Assembly (NCBI RefSeq): GCF_902167145.1
Contig: NC_050104.1
Location: 3,720,001 to 3,784,000, forward strand
DNA from: Zea mays
Taxonomy: Eukaryota; Streptophyta; Magnoliopsida; Poales; Poaceae
Direction: 5' to 3'
DNA: 64,000 nt
Position 1 is the first letter of the stretch; every line of letters starts with the position of its first letter. Positions 44,001-55,900 of the stretch are shown piece by piece. Made by a program: the position numbers and the translations under genes. The notes beneath the pieces were generated by a model. It searched no databases. It had not been told where the DNA came from and saw only the letters and a list, made by a program, of their open reading frames with translations.

Positions 44001-47000
44001 AGTTATGGAGAAGTGTCTGTTTCAGCTTTCTGAAGGGGTAGTAGTATTTTGAAACTTTCAGGTTTGGCTATATGTCCAAAGCGTATGGATCAATTTGCCT
44101 TCTCACTACTTTATGCTAACCGCACAATATGGTTGGATTTCAGGATACATATCTGTAAAGCATGGAGTGTATAGTAGGACTTGCACACAAAGAGCATTTT
44201 ATTAACTTTTCTTGCTTAGATGATAAAAACCTATTGGTAATCTGTAAGTCTTGCTGTGGCAATATTGGTAGAATGATTACCAATAGAAGTATAGAACTCT
44301 TCTGTACCAATGTGCTACCTATGACCAAATGGAACTATTTATTATTTAAGACTGTAGGTTCGAAATTAATGTGTTTGAAGTTCTTCGATCTCTGTTCATA
44401 GCCCCCCCCCCCCCCCCCCCCCCCAAAAAAAAATGTTTATTACTGTTTGGTATTTTTGTCTATTTCTAACTTTGTATATTATATTCAATTTACCTATCAT
44501 GGTTATGATATGTAAGCATTTAACCTTCACTAGGAAATTCACTTGCATGGTAATGGGATTGGGAATGAGGGAATACGTGAGTTGATGTCTGCATTATCTG
44601 CTCACAAAGGTGCCTTTTTTCCTGGCTAAAGAAACTATCAAGCCTATGCTTATTGGATTTTATTCCTAATTATGCGCGTGCTTGGCTGAATTACAGGGAA
44701 GATCACAGTTGTGGATATTGGCAACAACAACATTAGCCCGGAAGGTTTACATCCTGTAGCCGAGTTCCTCAAAAGGACAAAGTCCTTACAGTGGTTCAGT
44801 CTCTACATGAACGATATTAGTGATGAGGTAATACTGTTGCTTCAATTATTTTCTGCTTGCGTGGTGGTACCGACTAAAATATTGGATTGTCTACATATGA
44901 ACGTACCATCAGATCTAGAACAAATTAGCTAATCAGATAATCACTCACCATAACCTAATGACAATTTAGCGTTGCATATGATCGAAATTCAGATTAAAGG
45001 GTTTACTGTTGCTATATAAACCTTTAGCACATATAAGCGCTCCTTAAAGCTTTGGCTGCTATTTTCAGTCCCTTCATTTTTTGTCAGGCTATTTCTGTAT
45101 CTTGGGAACCTGAGACATTATTTCGTGATGCAAATAGGATCCTTTCAGAAAGTTAATGTCTGTTGTTATTTTGTTTTGGGTGGTATGTCTGGAATTATTT
45201 CATGAAGCTGTCCTCTATTTCTGGTTGCTCCTCCACTATGTTTGTTTGTTTTTTCAATCACATGGCTAATGATTACATATACTTGTTTGTTTATAATAAG
45301 TATATTCATGTTTCCTCACATGATTTCCCTTGTATCCAGTGTGTACGCATGTTTGTTTATGCTTATGCATTTCATTTAATGAACCCTGATGTATGTTAAA
45401 ATGAATTTCACCAGGGAGCTGAAAAGGTTGCTGAGGCTCTGAAAGATAACAAAACAATTTCTACCATAGACTTGGTGAGTATTTATTTGGCTGCAACCCT
45501 CGGAACGTCAGATTCTCACATTCCTTCCCGTTTATCTTAAATTCCTACATATGGCAACTATGCTGAAGTCGAACTTCTCTACTCGATGCGTAAAACATGC
45601 TTTTTCTCTACATGATCATGGAAATATCGATTCAGTATGGTTTTTGGGTCATTAGCCCAACTTCTCTTCTTACCTTACCTCTTCAAACTGACCTCCTGTA
45701 ATGAAACATTTTTTTGGGAGGGGGGGGGGGGGGTCAATAAACCTTCTTTGAAATCCCCTTGATAAACCGTATTAGAGAGGTATAGTGCAAAATGTTGGCC
45801 TACAAAAAAAACAATATGCTCAGTAGATAAGTGTTGCGTAAATGCGTACACCGTGTTTGATTTGTGGTCGGCTGAGATGGTTTGGACATGTCCAATAGAG
45901 ACCTTCAAAGACACTAATACGTAGTGGGATCGTGAGGCACGATAGCAATAGGAAGAGAGGCAGGGGAAGGCCAAAGTTGACATAGAAAGAGGCAGTAAAA
46001 GTAATTAAAAGGATATAATATATCTAAAGATTTAGTCTTAAATAGGAGTGTATGGAAAATAACTATCCATGTGCTTGAACTTGAACCTTGATCTATGGTT
46101 TTCGTTGAGTTTCAACTCTAGCCTACCTGATTTGAATAGTACTAAAAGACTTTGTTGTTGTTGTAAACCACATTAGAGAGGTATGTGTACATGCTAAGTC
46201 CCTGAATCTTGTATCTTCAGGGTGGCAATAACATTCACTCCAAAGCTGTTAGTGCAGTAGCGGAAACTTTGAAGGATAATGCAGTGCTGACAACAGTAAG
46301 TCATAAGATATGGGGTAAAGGCTCTGTTCGATGTCCTCAAGTTATAACTTATAAGACTAATTCAGAATATGCATTGTAGCTGGATTTGAGCTACAATCCA
46401 ATTGGATCAGACGGAGTAAAGGCTTTGTGCGATGTCCTCAAGTTCCATGGGAAGATCCAAACCCTTAAGCTCGGCTGGTGCCAGGTGACCCTCAGAACCG
46501 AATGGAATTATACGAGCAGTTTTGCACCATTTAAGTGTTCTCACCAGAGTTGCATAACCTGCAGATAGGCATGGAAGGTGCAGAGTGTATTGCCGACTGT
46601 CTCAAGTACAACACAACGTTATCGACATTGGATCTGCGGGCAAACGGGCTTGGAAACGATGTAAGAGCGATCTTTGTTCTGTGTTTCTTGATGATAACTT
46701 GCACTTTGGTGTGTGATCCATGCTCTGGTTGCTGACACCTCCCAAATTCCTGAAGGGTGCTATATGCTTGGCGCGAAGTTTCAAGATAATCAACGAATCG
46801 TTGACGTCCCTTGACCTGGGTTTCAATGAGATTCGAGTAAGCGAACACACAGCGCATCCTATCAGTTATTGGCATTCGGATATATATATCTCGTATTCTC
46901 AAATTATTTATATTTCTGACAGGACGACGGAGCATTCGCATTGGCACAGGCGCTCAAGGCTAACGAGGATCTGGCGGTCACGTCATTAAATCTCGCAAAC

Positions 47001-47184
47001 AACTTCTTCACGAAATTCGGACAGGTTAGATCAGTTCGTTTTTAGTGTATCGATGGATGCATGAAGGCATGTTTAATTGAATTCCAATCCATGTCTTATT
47101 CTGAGCCACTTGCAGGTCGCTCTTTCTGAGGCGCGGGACCATGTGTACGAGATGACCGAACGGGAGATAGACATTTATTTTTAG
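41046..47184 (+). CDS. Plastid-targeted leucine-rich-repeat (RNase-inhibitor type) protein, 17 exons
   Basis: The N-terminus (MESSLLLSTPRPLKPF, basic, Ser/Pro-rich) looks like a chloroplast transit peptide. A hydrophobic stretch (VAPYVAPVGAVLMLSF) follows, then about 14 LRRs of the ribonuclease-inhibitor/NLRC3 type (for example LDLSYNPIGSDGVKALCDVL). Exons: 41046-41387 (or -41406), 41831-42041 (or from 41796), 42139-42197, 42351-42488, 43248-43322, 43399-43482, 43603-43664, 43807-43876, 44534-44609, 44697-44827, 45415-45474, 46221-46295, 46380-46484, 46565-46660, 46756-46836, 46923-47024, 47116-47184. From exon 2 on all junctions are GT-AG and keep frame. The exon 1-2 junction is ambiguous: the best donor (41407) with the best acceptor (41830) breaks the frame. 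Product 611 or 629 residues, stop TAG. Function not known to me; probably a scaffold. An in-frame ATG at 40974 is possible. Confidence 0.88.
42870..42949. mobile_element. Stowaway MITE in intron 4 of the LRR gene (80 bp)
   Basis: The ends ctacctctgttcttg and aagaacggagggag form inverted repeats, and inner parts tttgtc/gacaaa also pair. TA flanks both sides (42868-42869 and 42950-42951). Confidence 0.8.
44402..44433. repeat. C23-A9 homopolymer tract in intron 8
   Basis: Twenty-three C followed by nine A within intron 8 of the LRR gene. Length is likely to vary and to be error-prone in sequencing. Confidence 0.9.
45784..46164 (+). mobile_element. 5'-truncated RTE-type LINE in intron 11 of the LRR gene
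   Basis: The plus strand encodes the C-terminal tail of a LINE reverse transcriptase (LRWFGHVQ, RKRGRGRPKLT, SVWKTAIHV), with stops. It ends in a short TTG repeat (about 46152-46164), the tail type of RTE-clade elements. A 20-bp target duplication flanks it (45764-45783 aaaccgtattagagaggtat and 46165-46184, with two mismatches). Size about 380 bp. Confidence 0.82.
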
Positions 47185-48365
47185 GGGGGTACCGGTTCCC
47201 CTGTGCACACAGTTAGCACAGGACATGACCGATGCTTGTTTGTCGAGTAGGTTGAAGAATAAGGTCGCGCGGTAGAGCGATGGTTTATCCTTTGTATAGG
47301 AAAATTTTGGTGGGTTAGTTAAATATTTTTAGTTACTATGTAGGTTAGCCATTCGATCAGGTGTCTATATGCAAGTTTTGCTGGAAACGTCGGTGTCGTT
47401 TTGAACCATTCGTATTATTGGTTGAAAATGGAATGGATATGACGGGCATCACATGCAAACTGATTCTTTTTTGTGGAGGACTTCACTGATGTGGTGGTGT
47501 GTGTTCCTCGGAAGTTGAAATGTATTCTCATGCCATCCATGTGGGATGGTGTTGGTAACCTCAGACCTGTCGTAGGCTGTTGTGAATGTCACACAAAGAT
47601 TTCGCGCGTCTCTGCATGCAAGATCACCCATGCTAGCTGTCTGTGGTTGACTGAGATGGTGGGAAGAGGGTGGTGAGCAATTATTACTATTTGAATAAGC
47701 CAGTTTACGCCAGCTACATCGACCGACCCGTGGTTGATGAATAAGCCATCCGCGAGAGTACGTTCGTGTCGCTGTCACGGCTCTGAATCGATCACAGTCC
47801 ACAAGCACAAACAATTACTTGGTTGACTCCGACTAGGGATCGGACAAACAGGAAAAAAAAAAAGCTAGCTAGGAAGCCCGTACACACATATCACACTTTT
47901 TGGTCGTTCCTTCGTTCAAGTCATGTACTGGCTGTGGCGGATAGGTGCGAGAGATCGATGCATATCTTTGGAATTTAAGATCGAGCCACGCAGACGCTGT
48001 GTGTTTGTGATGAAGCACTGTCGTCGCCCATGACGGGAAAACGGCTCCATATACGTACTACTAACGTACACACCACAGCGACTCTCCGGCCATGCAGTTG
48101 CCGGCTGCACAACTTGTGCAAGTGCATGCATGCATGGATTTGGATCCATGCATGGCCACAGCCCACAGCCCACAGGGGAGGGGAAGGTAGTCCATGCGTG
48201 TGCACAACACAAAGCACACTTGACAGACAAAGCTTCATTCCACTTGTTTCCAGCATACGTAGCTAGTGCAACTGCAAGCTCCGGATCCTCCTCATATCAG
48301 CTATAAATTAAAAGGTCGTGACAGGTGAGGCCGCGCCGCGAGGAACCGCGTCGACCTTGTCGTCG
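47185..48365 (+). promoter_or_regulatory. Intergenic: LRR 3' flank and XTH promoter
   Basis: The left part holds the 3' end of the LRR transcript. The XTH promoter has a TATA box (tataaatta, 48302-48310), about 60 bases upstream of the ATG. At 48122-48157 a cluster of RY-type words (gcatgcatgcatgg, then atccatgcatgg) forms an inverted repeat. RY motifs are known targets of B3-domain regulators such as ABI3/FUS3. No ORF in this stretch is credible. Confidence 0.6.
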
Positions 48366-49638
48366 ATGTTGGCTTGCAAGGCGAGCCCGAGCCGGCCGTG
48401 CGTCGTCCCCCTTGTTTGCCTGCTGGTGGTGGCGGCCGCAGTCGTCGTCGTCGCTGCCTCGGCGCCGCCGGCGGAGGCGGCGTTCGACGACAACTACGTG
48501 GCGCAGTGGGGTAGAGATGGTTATCACCTTGTCGTCCGGGGCACGGAGGCGAATGTCACCATGGACCAGAGCTCTGGTACGTACGTACGTACACGTACGT
48601 GCGTGTGTGCAACGTGAAGGGCAGCGAGACCTTTGCGTTTTTTATTTCAAATAATTGTCGTCGTGACTCGTTCGTGAGTGATGGTGCGTGCGTGCGTGCG
48701 TGCAGGTGCCGGGTTCCGGTCCAAGTCCACGTACGGCTCAGGGTTCTTCCACATGAGGATGAAGCTGCCCTCCGGGTACACGGCCGGCGTCGTCACGACC
48801 TTCTACGTGAGTCCGACGACCGATATATATGTGTTGTTGCATGTGCGTACTTGCTCCATCATCAGTCACTATCTCCGAGATCACGGAATCTGCATCATCT
48901 TCGACGTCTCTCTTCCAGCTCATCTCGCAGCCGGAGGATGGGAGCCGCGACGAGGTGGACTTGGAGTTCCTGGGCGACAAGGCCGGCGTGCCCATCACCC
49001 TCCAGACCAACGTCTTCGTCGACGGCCGCGGCGACAGGGAGCAGCGGACGCGCCTCTGGTTCGACCCCGCCGCCGACTTCCACGACTACAAGATCCTCTG
49101 GAACCCATACCAGCTCGTGTAATATATACTATATATAAGCTAGCTACAAGCTACTCCGACCGACCGACCGACCGACCGATCCTTAATCATATCCCCATAC
49201 ATTTCACATGCATGACACACATGCATCTCGCGCGCTCGCAGGATGTTCGTGGACGACACGCCGGTCCGGGTGCTGAGGAACCTGACGGGCGCCGTGCCGG
49301 GGTACCCGTTCCCGGGGAAGCAGACGATGCTGATCCGCGCGAGCGTGTGGGACGGCTCCGACTGGGCCACGGACGGCGGCCGGACCAAGGTGGACTGGTC
49401 CAGGGGCCCCTTCACCGCCGGCTACCGGGGCTTCGACGTCGACGGCTGCGCCAACAACGGGAGCGACGCGTGCCAATCGCCCGACCTATGGTGGAACGCC
49501 GCCGAGTACCGGAACATCACCGCGGAGCAGCGGGCGGCGTACGAGGACGTGAAGAGGAGTTACATGAACTACGATTACTGCGCCGATAAGGCCAGGTTCA
49601 ACAGCACCACCGTACCCATTGAATGCAACTACGCTTGA
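48366..49638 (+). CDS. Xyloglucan endotransglucosylase/hydrolase (GH16), 4 exons
   Basis: A cell-wall enzyme that cuts and religates xyloglucan. Exons 48366-48576, 48706-48806, 48919-49118 and 49242-49638 join with GT-AG introns and no frame loss into 302 residues. A signal peptide (residues 1 to about 41, with a run [13 protein letters not shown]) precedes the mature [11 protein letters not shown]. The catalytic motif is DEVDLEFLG at residues 115-123, with nucleophile E116 and acid/base E120. The C-terminal XET domain has the four expected cysteines (CANN, ACQS, DYCAD, IEC). No N-glycosylation sequon follows the catalytic site (GDKAG instead of the common NRTG). An ATG-proximal TATA at 48302 supports the start. 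It could be group II or III, so I give no gene number. Confidence 0.95.
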
Positions 49639-50289
49639 TAAGCCAGCTAGGAGTGGCGTTGTATATTATACATACACGAAAAGATATGTCTGCTTATTTG
49701 TTGCATTGCAAGGGTTTAAATATGCAAATGCTTATAAGGACTACAAAAATATATTACTTTGTCACTAAATTTATTATTGTTATTCGTGTACCTTATGTCC
49801 ATACCAGTTCAGCAGCTCATCCTCTCGGATGTGGCATGCTAGTGACAATGACGACAGGCGTTTCTCTCTCTCCTCTTCACTCTTTGTATCTGACACGGCA
49901 CTGGCACGAGTCCACTTGACACGACAAGGTTAGGGCACGATACAGATAGGCACAATTGCTAACAGTGATGTGTCAGCACGACACTAGTGCTTAATAAACC
50001 CTGGCCCAATCATGGCAGATAGGTCTCTTAGCCGTGCCGACCCTAAGCACTACAATTCAAAAGCACACAACAACAATACCACCTTTAAAACATTGAAATA
50101 CAACAAATGATGAGTTGTTTAGCGCAATTGTTATCTCATTAAAAACCTATCTAGATAAAAACTCACCCTTATAAGAAAACCCAAGATAGAAAAAAGAGTA
50201 CATCCCAACTCATACAACTTTCATAATCATTTACATCATAGTTTACAGTTTCAAGCAGAGGCACACATGTGCCCTATTTAGGCTATTAC
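49639..50289. other. XTH 3' flank and terminal part of a hAT remnant
   Basis: The first 200 bases hold the probable 3' UTR. From about 49885 words such as cacggcactggcacgag and ttagggcacgata look like the subterminal region of a hAT element whose transposase remnant follows on minus. No gene. Confidence 0.45.
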
Positions 50290-50690
50290 AACACTAGGAT
50301 GACCGAGATTAAGCATTAGCATCTTGAAGTGGCTCAGTTTGTGGCTGAGATGACTAAGAGGACCGAGGAGTCTCCACTTGGCCTTCATCAAGATAAAGTT
50401 CAGAGCAGGCTTCTTCAAGTTCCTTGTTCTCGACAGTGTGTTGACTCCTTGTGTTTTCCTCCTTCTAGTCCTTGATGTAGGTCAACATATCGACCATGTC
50501 CGAGTTTAAACAATAATGTCGACGGTCCTCGATGATCTTGCGAGTAATATTAAATGATACTTCTGATTAAATTGGCACAATTAGAACATCCTTAACCAAC
50601 ATAGGAAAAGTAGGATATGCAAGTTTATGATCTTGTCACCAAGTCAAAAGATTAAAATTATCATGATTCTAGACAGTGTCAATATCCAAG
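50290..50690 (-). pseudogene. hAT transposase C-terminus remnant
   Basis: On minus one frame reads DHKLAYPTFPMLVKDVLIVP, a stop, then SEVSFNITRKIIEDRRHYC and HTVENKELEEACSELYLDEG with another stop between. This is the hAT C-terminal dimerisation region of RICESLEEPER/BED-type transposases. At least two in-frame stops show it is dead. The upstream catalytic part is missing and replaced by the Harbinger fragment. Confidence 0.72.
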
Positions 50691-50714
50691 TAAGTTGATA
50701 ACTCAAAACCAGGC

Positions 50715-50995
50715 CCAAGAAACGCACAAAATCGTTTGGGGTCCTCAAAATGAAGTGGAGAATCCTGCTAAATCTACCTTCATTTTCGCTTAGGAAACAA
50801 TCGAAGATTATTATTGCTTTCATGACACTGCATAACTTCATTCAAGACAGTGCTATACACGATCGAGACTTTGACCAATTTGTACCTACTAGCCTTGTTA
50901 ATGATGTACACTTAGGTGAGAGTAGCAGTAGCATATCTGATGAGTTAGACATGAGTGCATTTCGAGATGCAATAGCTACTATGTTAGTGTCGTAG
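50715..50995 (+). pseudogene. PIF/Harbinger transposase C-terminus remnant
   Basis: The plus-strand frame reads KSFGVLKMKWRILLNLPSFS, then KIIIAFMTLHNFIQDSAIHD and DMSAFRDAIATMLVS before a TAG. This is the end of the DDE_Tnp_4 (Harbinger) transposase: the last catalytic block and C-terminus. It has no ATG of its own in the conserved part and its 5' part is absent. Confidence 0.72.
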
Positions 50996-51325
50996 GTTAT
51001 TTATTCAGAATGTAGCGAAAGTTAAAATGTAAAGAAGTCTCATTTTGTTAATGTAATTCACCTAGTTGGTTCGGTGTATTTATCTGTTTCGATTTTTCAA
51101 TCAGAATCTACAATCTCAGAATCAACATCCAAACACCCAGATTCTAACCACCAGCTTCTCGCAATAGTAGGTGAACCCAACACCCAGATTCTACCCACCA
51201 GCTTCTCCCCACAGCCAGCTTTTCCCCTTCGTTGTCGTTGCCAGATCCGCCCTCCCTCCGTCGTCCTAGTCGAAATGAAATAGGCGGCGGGCTCGGCCGT
51301 CGACTCTACACACCACGCGCTAGAC
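50996..51325. other. Intergenic, possible 3' end of the Harbinger relic
   Basis: AT-rich to about 51100, then a C-rich stretch in which acccagattctaaccaccagc and a similar sequence repeat (51137 and 51182). No gene. Confidence 0.4.
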
Positions 51326-51602
51326 ACTGGCGGTTTACTTAATAAATCCGCAAGTGGAAATACATCCTTTTCACTAGCGGTTCAGTTAAGAGAACCGCCA
51401 GTGTATATGATATTTCCACCGGCAGTGTACTTAATACAACCGCTAGTGGAAATACATCCTTTCCACTAACAGTTCAGCTAAGTGAACCGCCAGTGTATAT
51501 GATATTTCCACTGGCGGTTTACTTAATAAAGCCGTCAGTGTAAATACATCCTTTCCACTGACAGTTTAGTTAAGTGAACCGTCAGTGTATATATATATTT
51601 AC
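51326..51602. repeat. Three 92-bp tandem repeats with internal inverted repeats
   Basis: Units start at 51326, 51418 and 51510. Each starts with an actggcggttt-like word and includes aaccgccagtgtatatga, so each unit can fold back on itself. Such subterminal repeat clusters are typical of CACTA elements, and a word like the CACTA end (cttttctactaatggtg) lies near 51700, but no complete termini are seen. Confidence 0.6.
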
Positions 51603-51969
51603 AATAGCGGTTCATTAAGGCGGGCCCACCTGTTTTTTCACTGGCGTGTTGTAACTGAAACCGCCAGTATAAATTTCTGCGTGCCGCCACCTTATAGCTC
51701 TTTTCTACTAATGGTGGAGACGTGCGGCGACATCTGTGAGCGGGCACAGGGAGGAGGCGCGCGAGCGGGGGCATGCGATGGCTGGTGGGGGCATGGTGAC
51801 GCCGGGTGGACGCCCTTATTAGATACATATGGTGTAGTAGAGATTACTCTGGTTTGGTATTTACTTACATTTAGTAACAGCTAATAAAATTTGACCAACT
51901 TATTAAAAGCAATGCTCAGCTTTAGCCATTATTTGTTGATCGACATTACACTTCACATGAGCTCCCACC
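51603..51969. other. Intergenic, no gene recognised
   Basis: The stretch carries a GC-rich part (51715-51815) and an AT-rich part. It is the left flank of the second gypsy element. The five bases before its LTR are ccacc. Confidence 0.4.
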
Positions 51970-52644
51970 TGTTGGGGACTTGTTCTCAAATGCTATGAAT
52001 TAAGAACAAGGCAACACAAGATGTTAAGTGTTAAAGCCCTTCGTCCTTCGAAGCATTATTTTCCTTAGGATATAATGATCTTCAGACGAAGGTCATGAAG
52101 GACATACCTTCATCATCATCGCAGTATACGTTAAGTAAAAGAAGAAGAAGCATATGAAATATAGGAAACAGTATATATACAATCACATAGCATTATTGAT
52201 TCATTTTATATAATCATGGAAAGGCATGAACAATATTGAATTACAAAAAGTACCTTCGGTTTGATAGAAGGCGAAAAGTACAAGCGTGACGCCAAAGCAA
52301 GTACAGGTCAGCGTGAACAGTACGTGGGTACTGTTCATCTATTTAGAGGCACATGACACAGCCTATGAGAAATTACAATTATATCCTTTACATTTACTAT
52401 TGGCTTATAGAAAAATCTATGAGGATTGAACAACCTTTTCCCTTTTAAGTCGGTTCCCTTTTCTACGATTTAGCCGAAGCTCCCTTTCGCACAGCTTCGG
52501 AGCGACGACAACCTTCGTCACGATCAAGCTTCTCATCGTGTACGCTTTTATCATGAATCCGAAGATACCTGTCCATAAACCATACTTGGAAGACATTGTT
52601 AAATTATGTTTTTGAGGACCTTTGAAAGACGAAGGCCCCTAACA
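51970..52644 (-). repeat. Gypsy 3' LTR (675 bp)
   Basis: On plus it starts TGTTGGGG and ends CCCCTAACA, so the ends are TG...CA with slightly imperfect inverted repeats. Internal cttcg/cgaag words are frequent, as in Huck-type LTRs. Confidence 0.7.
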
Positions 52645-52799
52645 GTAGCCCCTCGCAGTATTAATTTGTTTAAGATAACGAATTCAGACTGCGACATGGA
52701 CGAAGGCCTTAAGCCGAAGGTCCGAAAAACACCTTCCCTTTGCTAGAATAGCAACAGTCAATGACAAACGGGACCCTCCAATTTGGAGCGTGTCGATCG

Positions 52800-52807
52800 T
52801 ATAAATA
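52800..52807 (+). promoter_or_regulatory. TATA box of an antisense gene inside the gypsy element
   Basis: TATAAATA lies 134 bases upstream of the ATG of the antisense frame (52941) and about 156 bases inside the 3' LTR. The orientation is opposite to the element's own transcript. Confidence 0.6.
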
Positions 52808-52940
52808 AAACTCACCCTGGCCACATTTGGTACGCTACTTGCCACTTGCTTTGTTTGCTCAATTTTTTACGCTTGCTTAGTTTCTCAGACTTCCTAAGCT
52901 TCGGTTTTAAGGACGCATTTTCTCCATTTTCGAAGAAAAG

Positions 52941-55900
52941 ATGTCTCAAGACAAGAAAGTTGCTGCTGAGACGAAGCTTACTGAAGAGGAGAAGCTCTTT
53001 TAGCAGAAGAAGGCTGCTAATCCTTATATAGCTGGGTTTATCGAGTCAATGGCGAAGTCAAATACAGAGAAAATTACCAAGGAAATCCTGGAAGGCCTGT
53101 CTGAAGACACTGGTGATAGTGACAGTTATGATGCAGAGAGTGGAGACGAATACTCCGAGGATCGACCCTGGAGGCCGAGTCATGCAATTTTCGAGAAATC
53201 AACCATCAAGCAAAGTCACCTTGAAAATATGAGGGAAAGATACTTTCGGGACATCTATTGTGAGGGCTGGCGAAGACAACAACGTTCCTGCGCCTGAGGA
53301 GAACGAAGTTGTGATTTTTGGAAGCTTCTTCAAACCTAGGCTTCGATTCCCTCTGAGCAGGTTTGTGGTTGAAGTGTTAAAAATTTATCAGATCTTCCTC
53401 CATCAAATTACCCTCGAAGCTATATTAAGGATGGGGATCTTTGTCTGGGCAGTAAGGAGTCAGGGGCTAGAACCGAGTGCAAAGTGCTTCTGCAGCATGC
53501 ACGAACTCATGTATGAGACGAAGGCCACTGGGAAGGAACAGTATCACAACAACTTCGGTTGTTACGGGTTCATCGCCCGTCCCAACGCAAGTTACCCAGT
53601 GCCAACATTTTGGAAGAGGTGGCCAGGGAATTGGATGGAAGAATGGTTTTATCTGAAGAACGACTTAGTAGCGAGGGAGGATGTTAAGGAGGTTATTATG
53701 CGCCCCATTTGGTCCCGCTTCGGCCTTCGAAGGCCGAAGGTTGAAATCGATGAAGCCGCCGCAACATGCCAGAAAGCCTTTGGCACTGTATGCTTCTTCA
53801 TTGGTACAAGAGACTTGATTCAAGAACATATAGCATTCAGAGTATGGCCGCTTTTAGAGAGCTAGGAGATGCCAAAGGAGACTGTCACCAAGTCTGGCGA
53901 AGGTGAGCTGGTTCGACTGAAATATACCTTCAAATATGGAGATAAATTTGATGAACCGAACGATGACTGGCTGAAATGTATCGAAGCTACAAGTGATGAA
54001 CTGCTTGGACCGTATTCAAAAGCGGAAGATAATGCCTTATCCACATCCTTCGGGGCCCGGGGAAAAAAGAGATTAAACAGAGTATTTGATGCTATTGGTT
54101 TTGTTTACCCCGACTACAACTACCCGCTGCGGGGACGGGGAAAGAAGAGGAAAGCTACTGCTTCGGCCAAGATTGCTGCTTCGGCTGCCCCCGATGAGTC
54201 TGCGCCGAAGAGCAAAAAACTGAAAGTCCTTACCCACTGACCGCGTTATATTGAGCCGGCCGCGGTGCCCGAGTTTGGCGGAGAGACTTCTTCAGTTGTT
54301 GATCCAAAGGAGCCAATTCCTCCTACGCAGAAGGCTGAAGAACCGGCTACTATGCCGAAGGCACCCTCAGCCGAGCAAGCTGAGGCAAAGACTGGTAAAG
54401 ATAAGGCCGAAGAGTCAAAAACTAAAGAAACAAAAATGTTAGAAGTTTTAAGCCCTTCGGCAGAAGTAACAGTGCCGAAGATACAAAAAGGTCTTGCGGC
54501 AACTCCCAAAAGAAGAAGGATGGCAAGTGTACTAGATGTGCTAGAATCAGTAAAGGCTTCAAGCTCTACTCCTTCAGGGAAAGTTGCTGAGGCTTCGAAA
54601 ATGCAAATTAAATCTGAAACAAAACCGGCCGAAGTTGAAGCTGCAATGAGCCAGACTAGTGCCAAAGCTGGCCCTTCAGAACCTGCTGATAAACAACCCT
54701 CGGAAATTGAAGAGAAGGCAGCAGAGGAAGAGGCTATAGAATAGAATTTGCCTGAGAAAGCTGCCGCTCCTGCTCCCGAAGCTTTGAAAGAAAGCATTGA
54801 GTATATCATATATCATGCTTCAGGAAAAAGACTCTCTAAAGAAGAACGAGAAGCTCAACACTATGCCCAAAAGCTGAAATATCCGAAGGGGGCATTAGTG
54901 TTCAATGGCAGCGGAGAAGAAGATTTTTTGTGTTGTCTCTCGGATAACAAAGATATATCTGTTTGCCGGGAGATGGGTAGAAGCTTCGGGTTCCCAACAT
55001 TAGAAGATGGACTTTCAGTACTGTCGAAGGATGAATTGGCCGACAGTTTGGCATATAATAGTATAAAGGTGTGAAAATCAATTTTTGTATTTAAAAACAA
55101 AATTTTTCATTTGTTTAAACTTAATACTATGCTCCTCTTGCAGGGCTTGATTCTTAGCAATGCCCTCAGAGCATAGAAAAATGTCGAAGATGAAGGGTGC
55201 ACAATGGCTCTGAACAACCTTCGCTCAGAGGTGATTGAACTGAGGAACGAAGGCCTTGAAAAGGATAAAATATTAATTTCATTAGTAAACAAGATAAAAG
55301 AAGACGAAGCTAGTTCCAAAGTTCAAGCCGAGTCCTAAAAGAATGAAATTGAAGACCTTCGGAAACAATTAGCTGAGGCCAAGTTAAAATGCGCTGTTGC
55401 CGAAGCTGATCGAGATGCCAGTGAGTACTGGAAAAATTATTTTGAAAAAACAGTTGTAGAGCTTCGCGCATCAAAAGAAAGATGTTTTGAAAAATCTGTG
55501 GAATGCGTGAAAAAGATGAAGACTAGCTTCGCCAATATGGGCGCCTACTCAAACGAAGACAACTTCATATGGGCGACCCTGAGGGCGTCATCGAGTGGAT
55601 CAGTAGTGAAGCCGAAGCTTTTGAGGAGATTTAGAGTGACCGCGGGGACGTCTGTGCATTCTCTGGTGCTAGGGGAGTTGTAGCCATTTTGGAGAAGGCA
55701 GGTTGTGAACATGTTAAAACCTTGGCCCAGACCGAAGCTACCTTTTCTGTTGACGATACGAAGGACTCCTCGGCCGAAGCGAGTTCAATAGGTAGAAAAT
55801 TTTTCACTGATGTCTGGGAAAATAGCGGCCGAGGGATGGCTCATGAAATATTGAAGAAGAGCGAAAAAGATATTCATGACGCTCGAGAAGCAACGAAAGA

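Noticed and set aside
47026..48260. Small open frames between the LRR and XTH genes
   Set aside because: They lack codon bias, splice context or similarity. The region reads as UTR and promoter.
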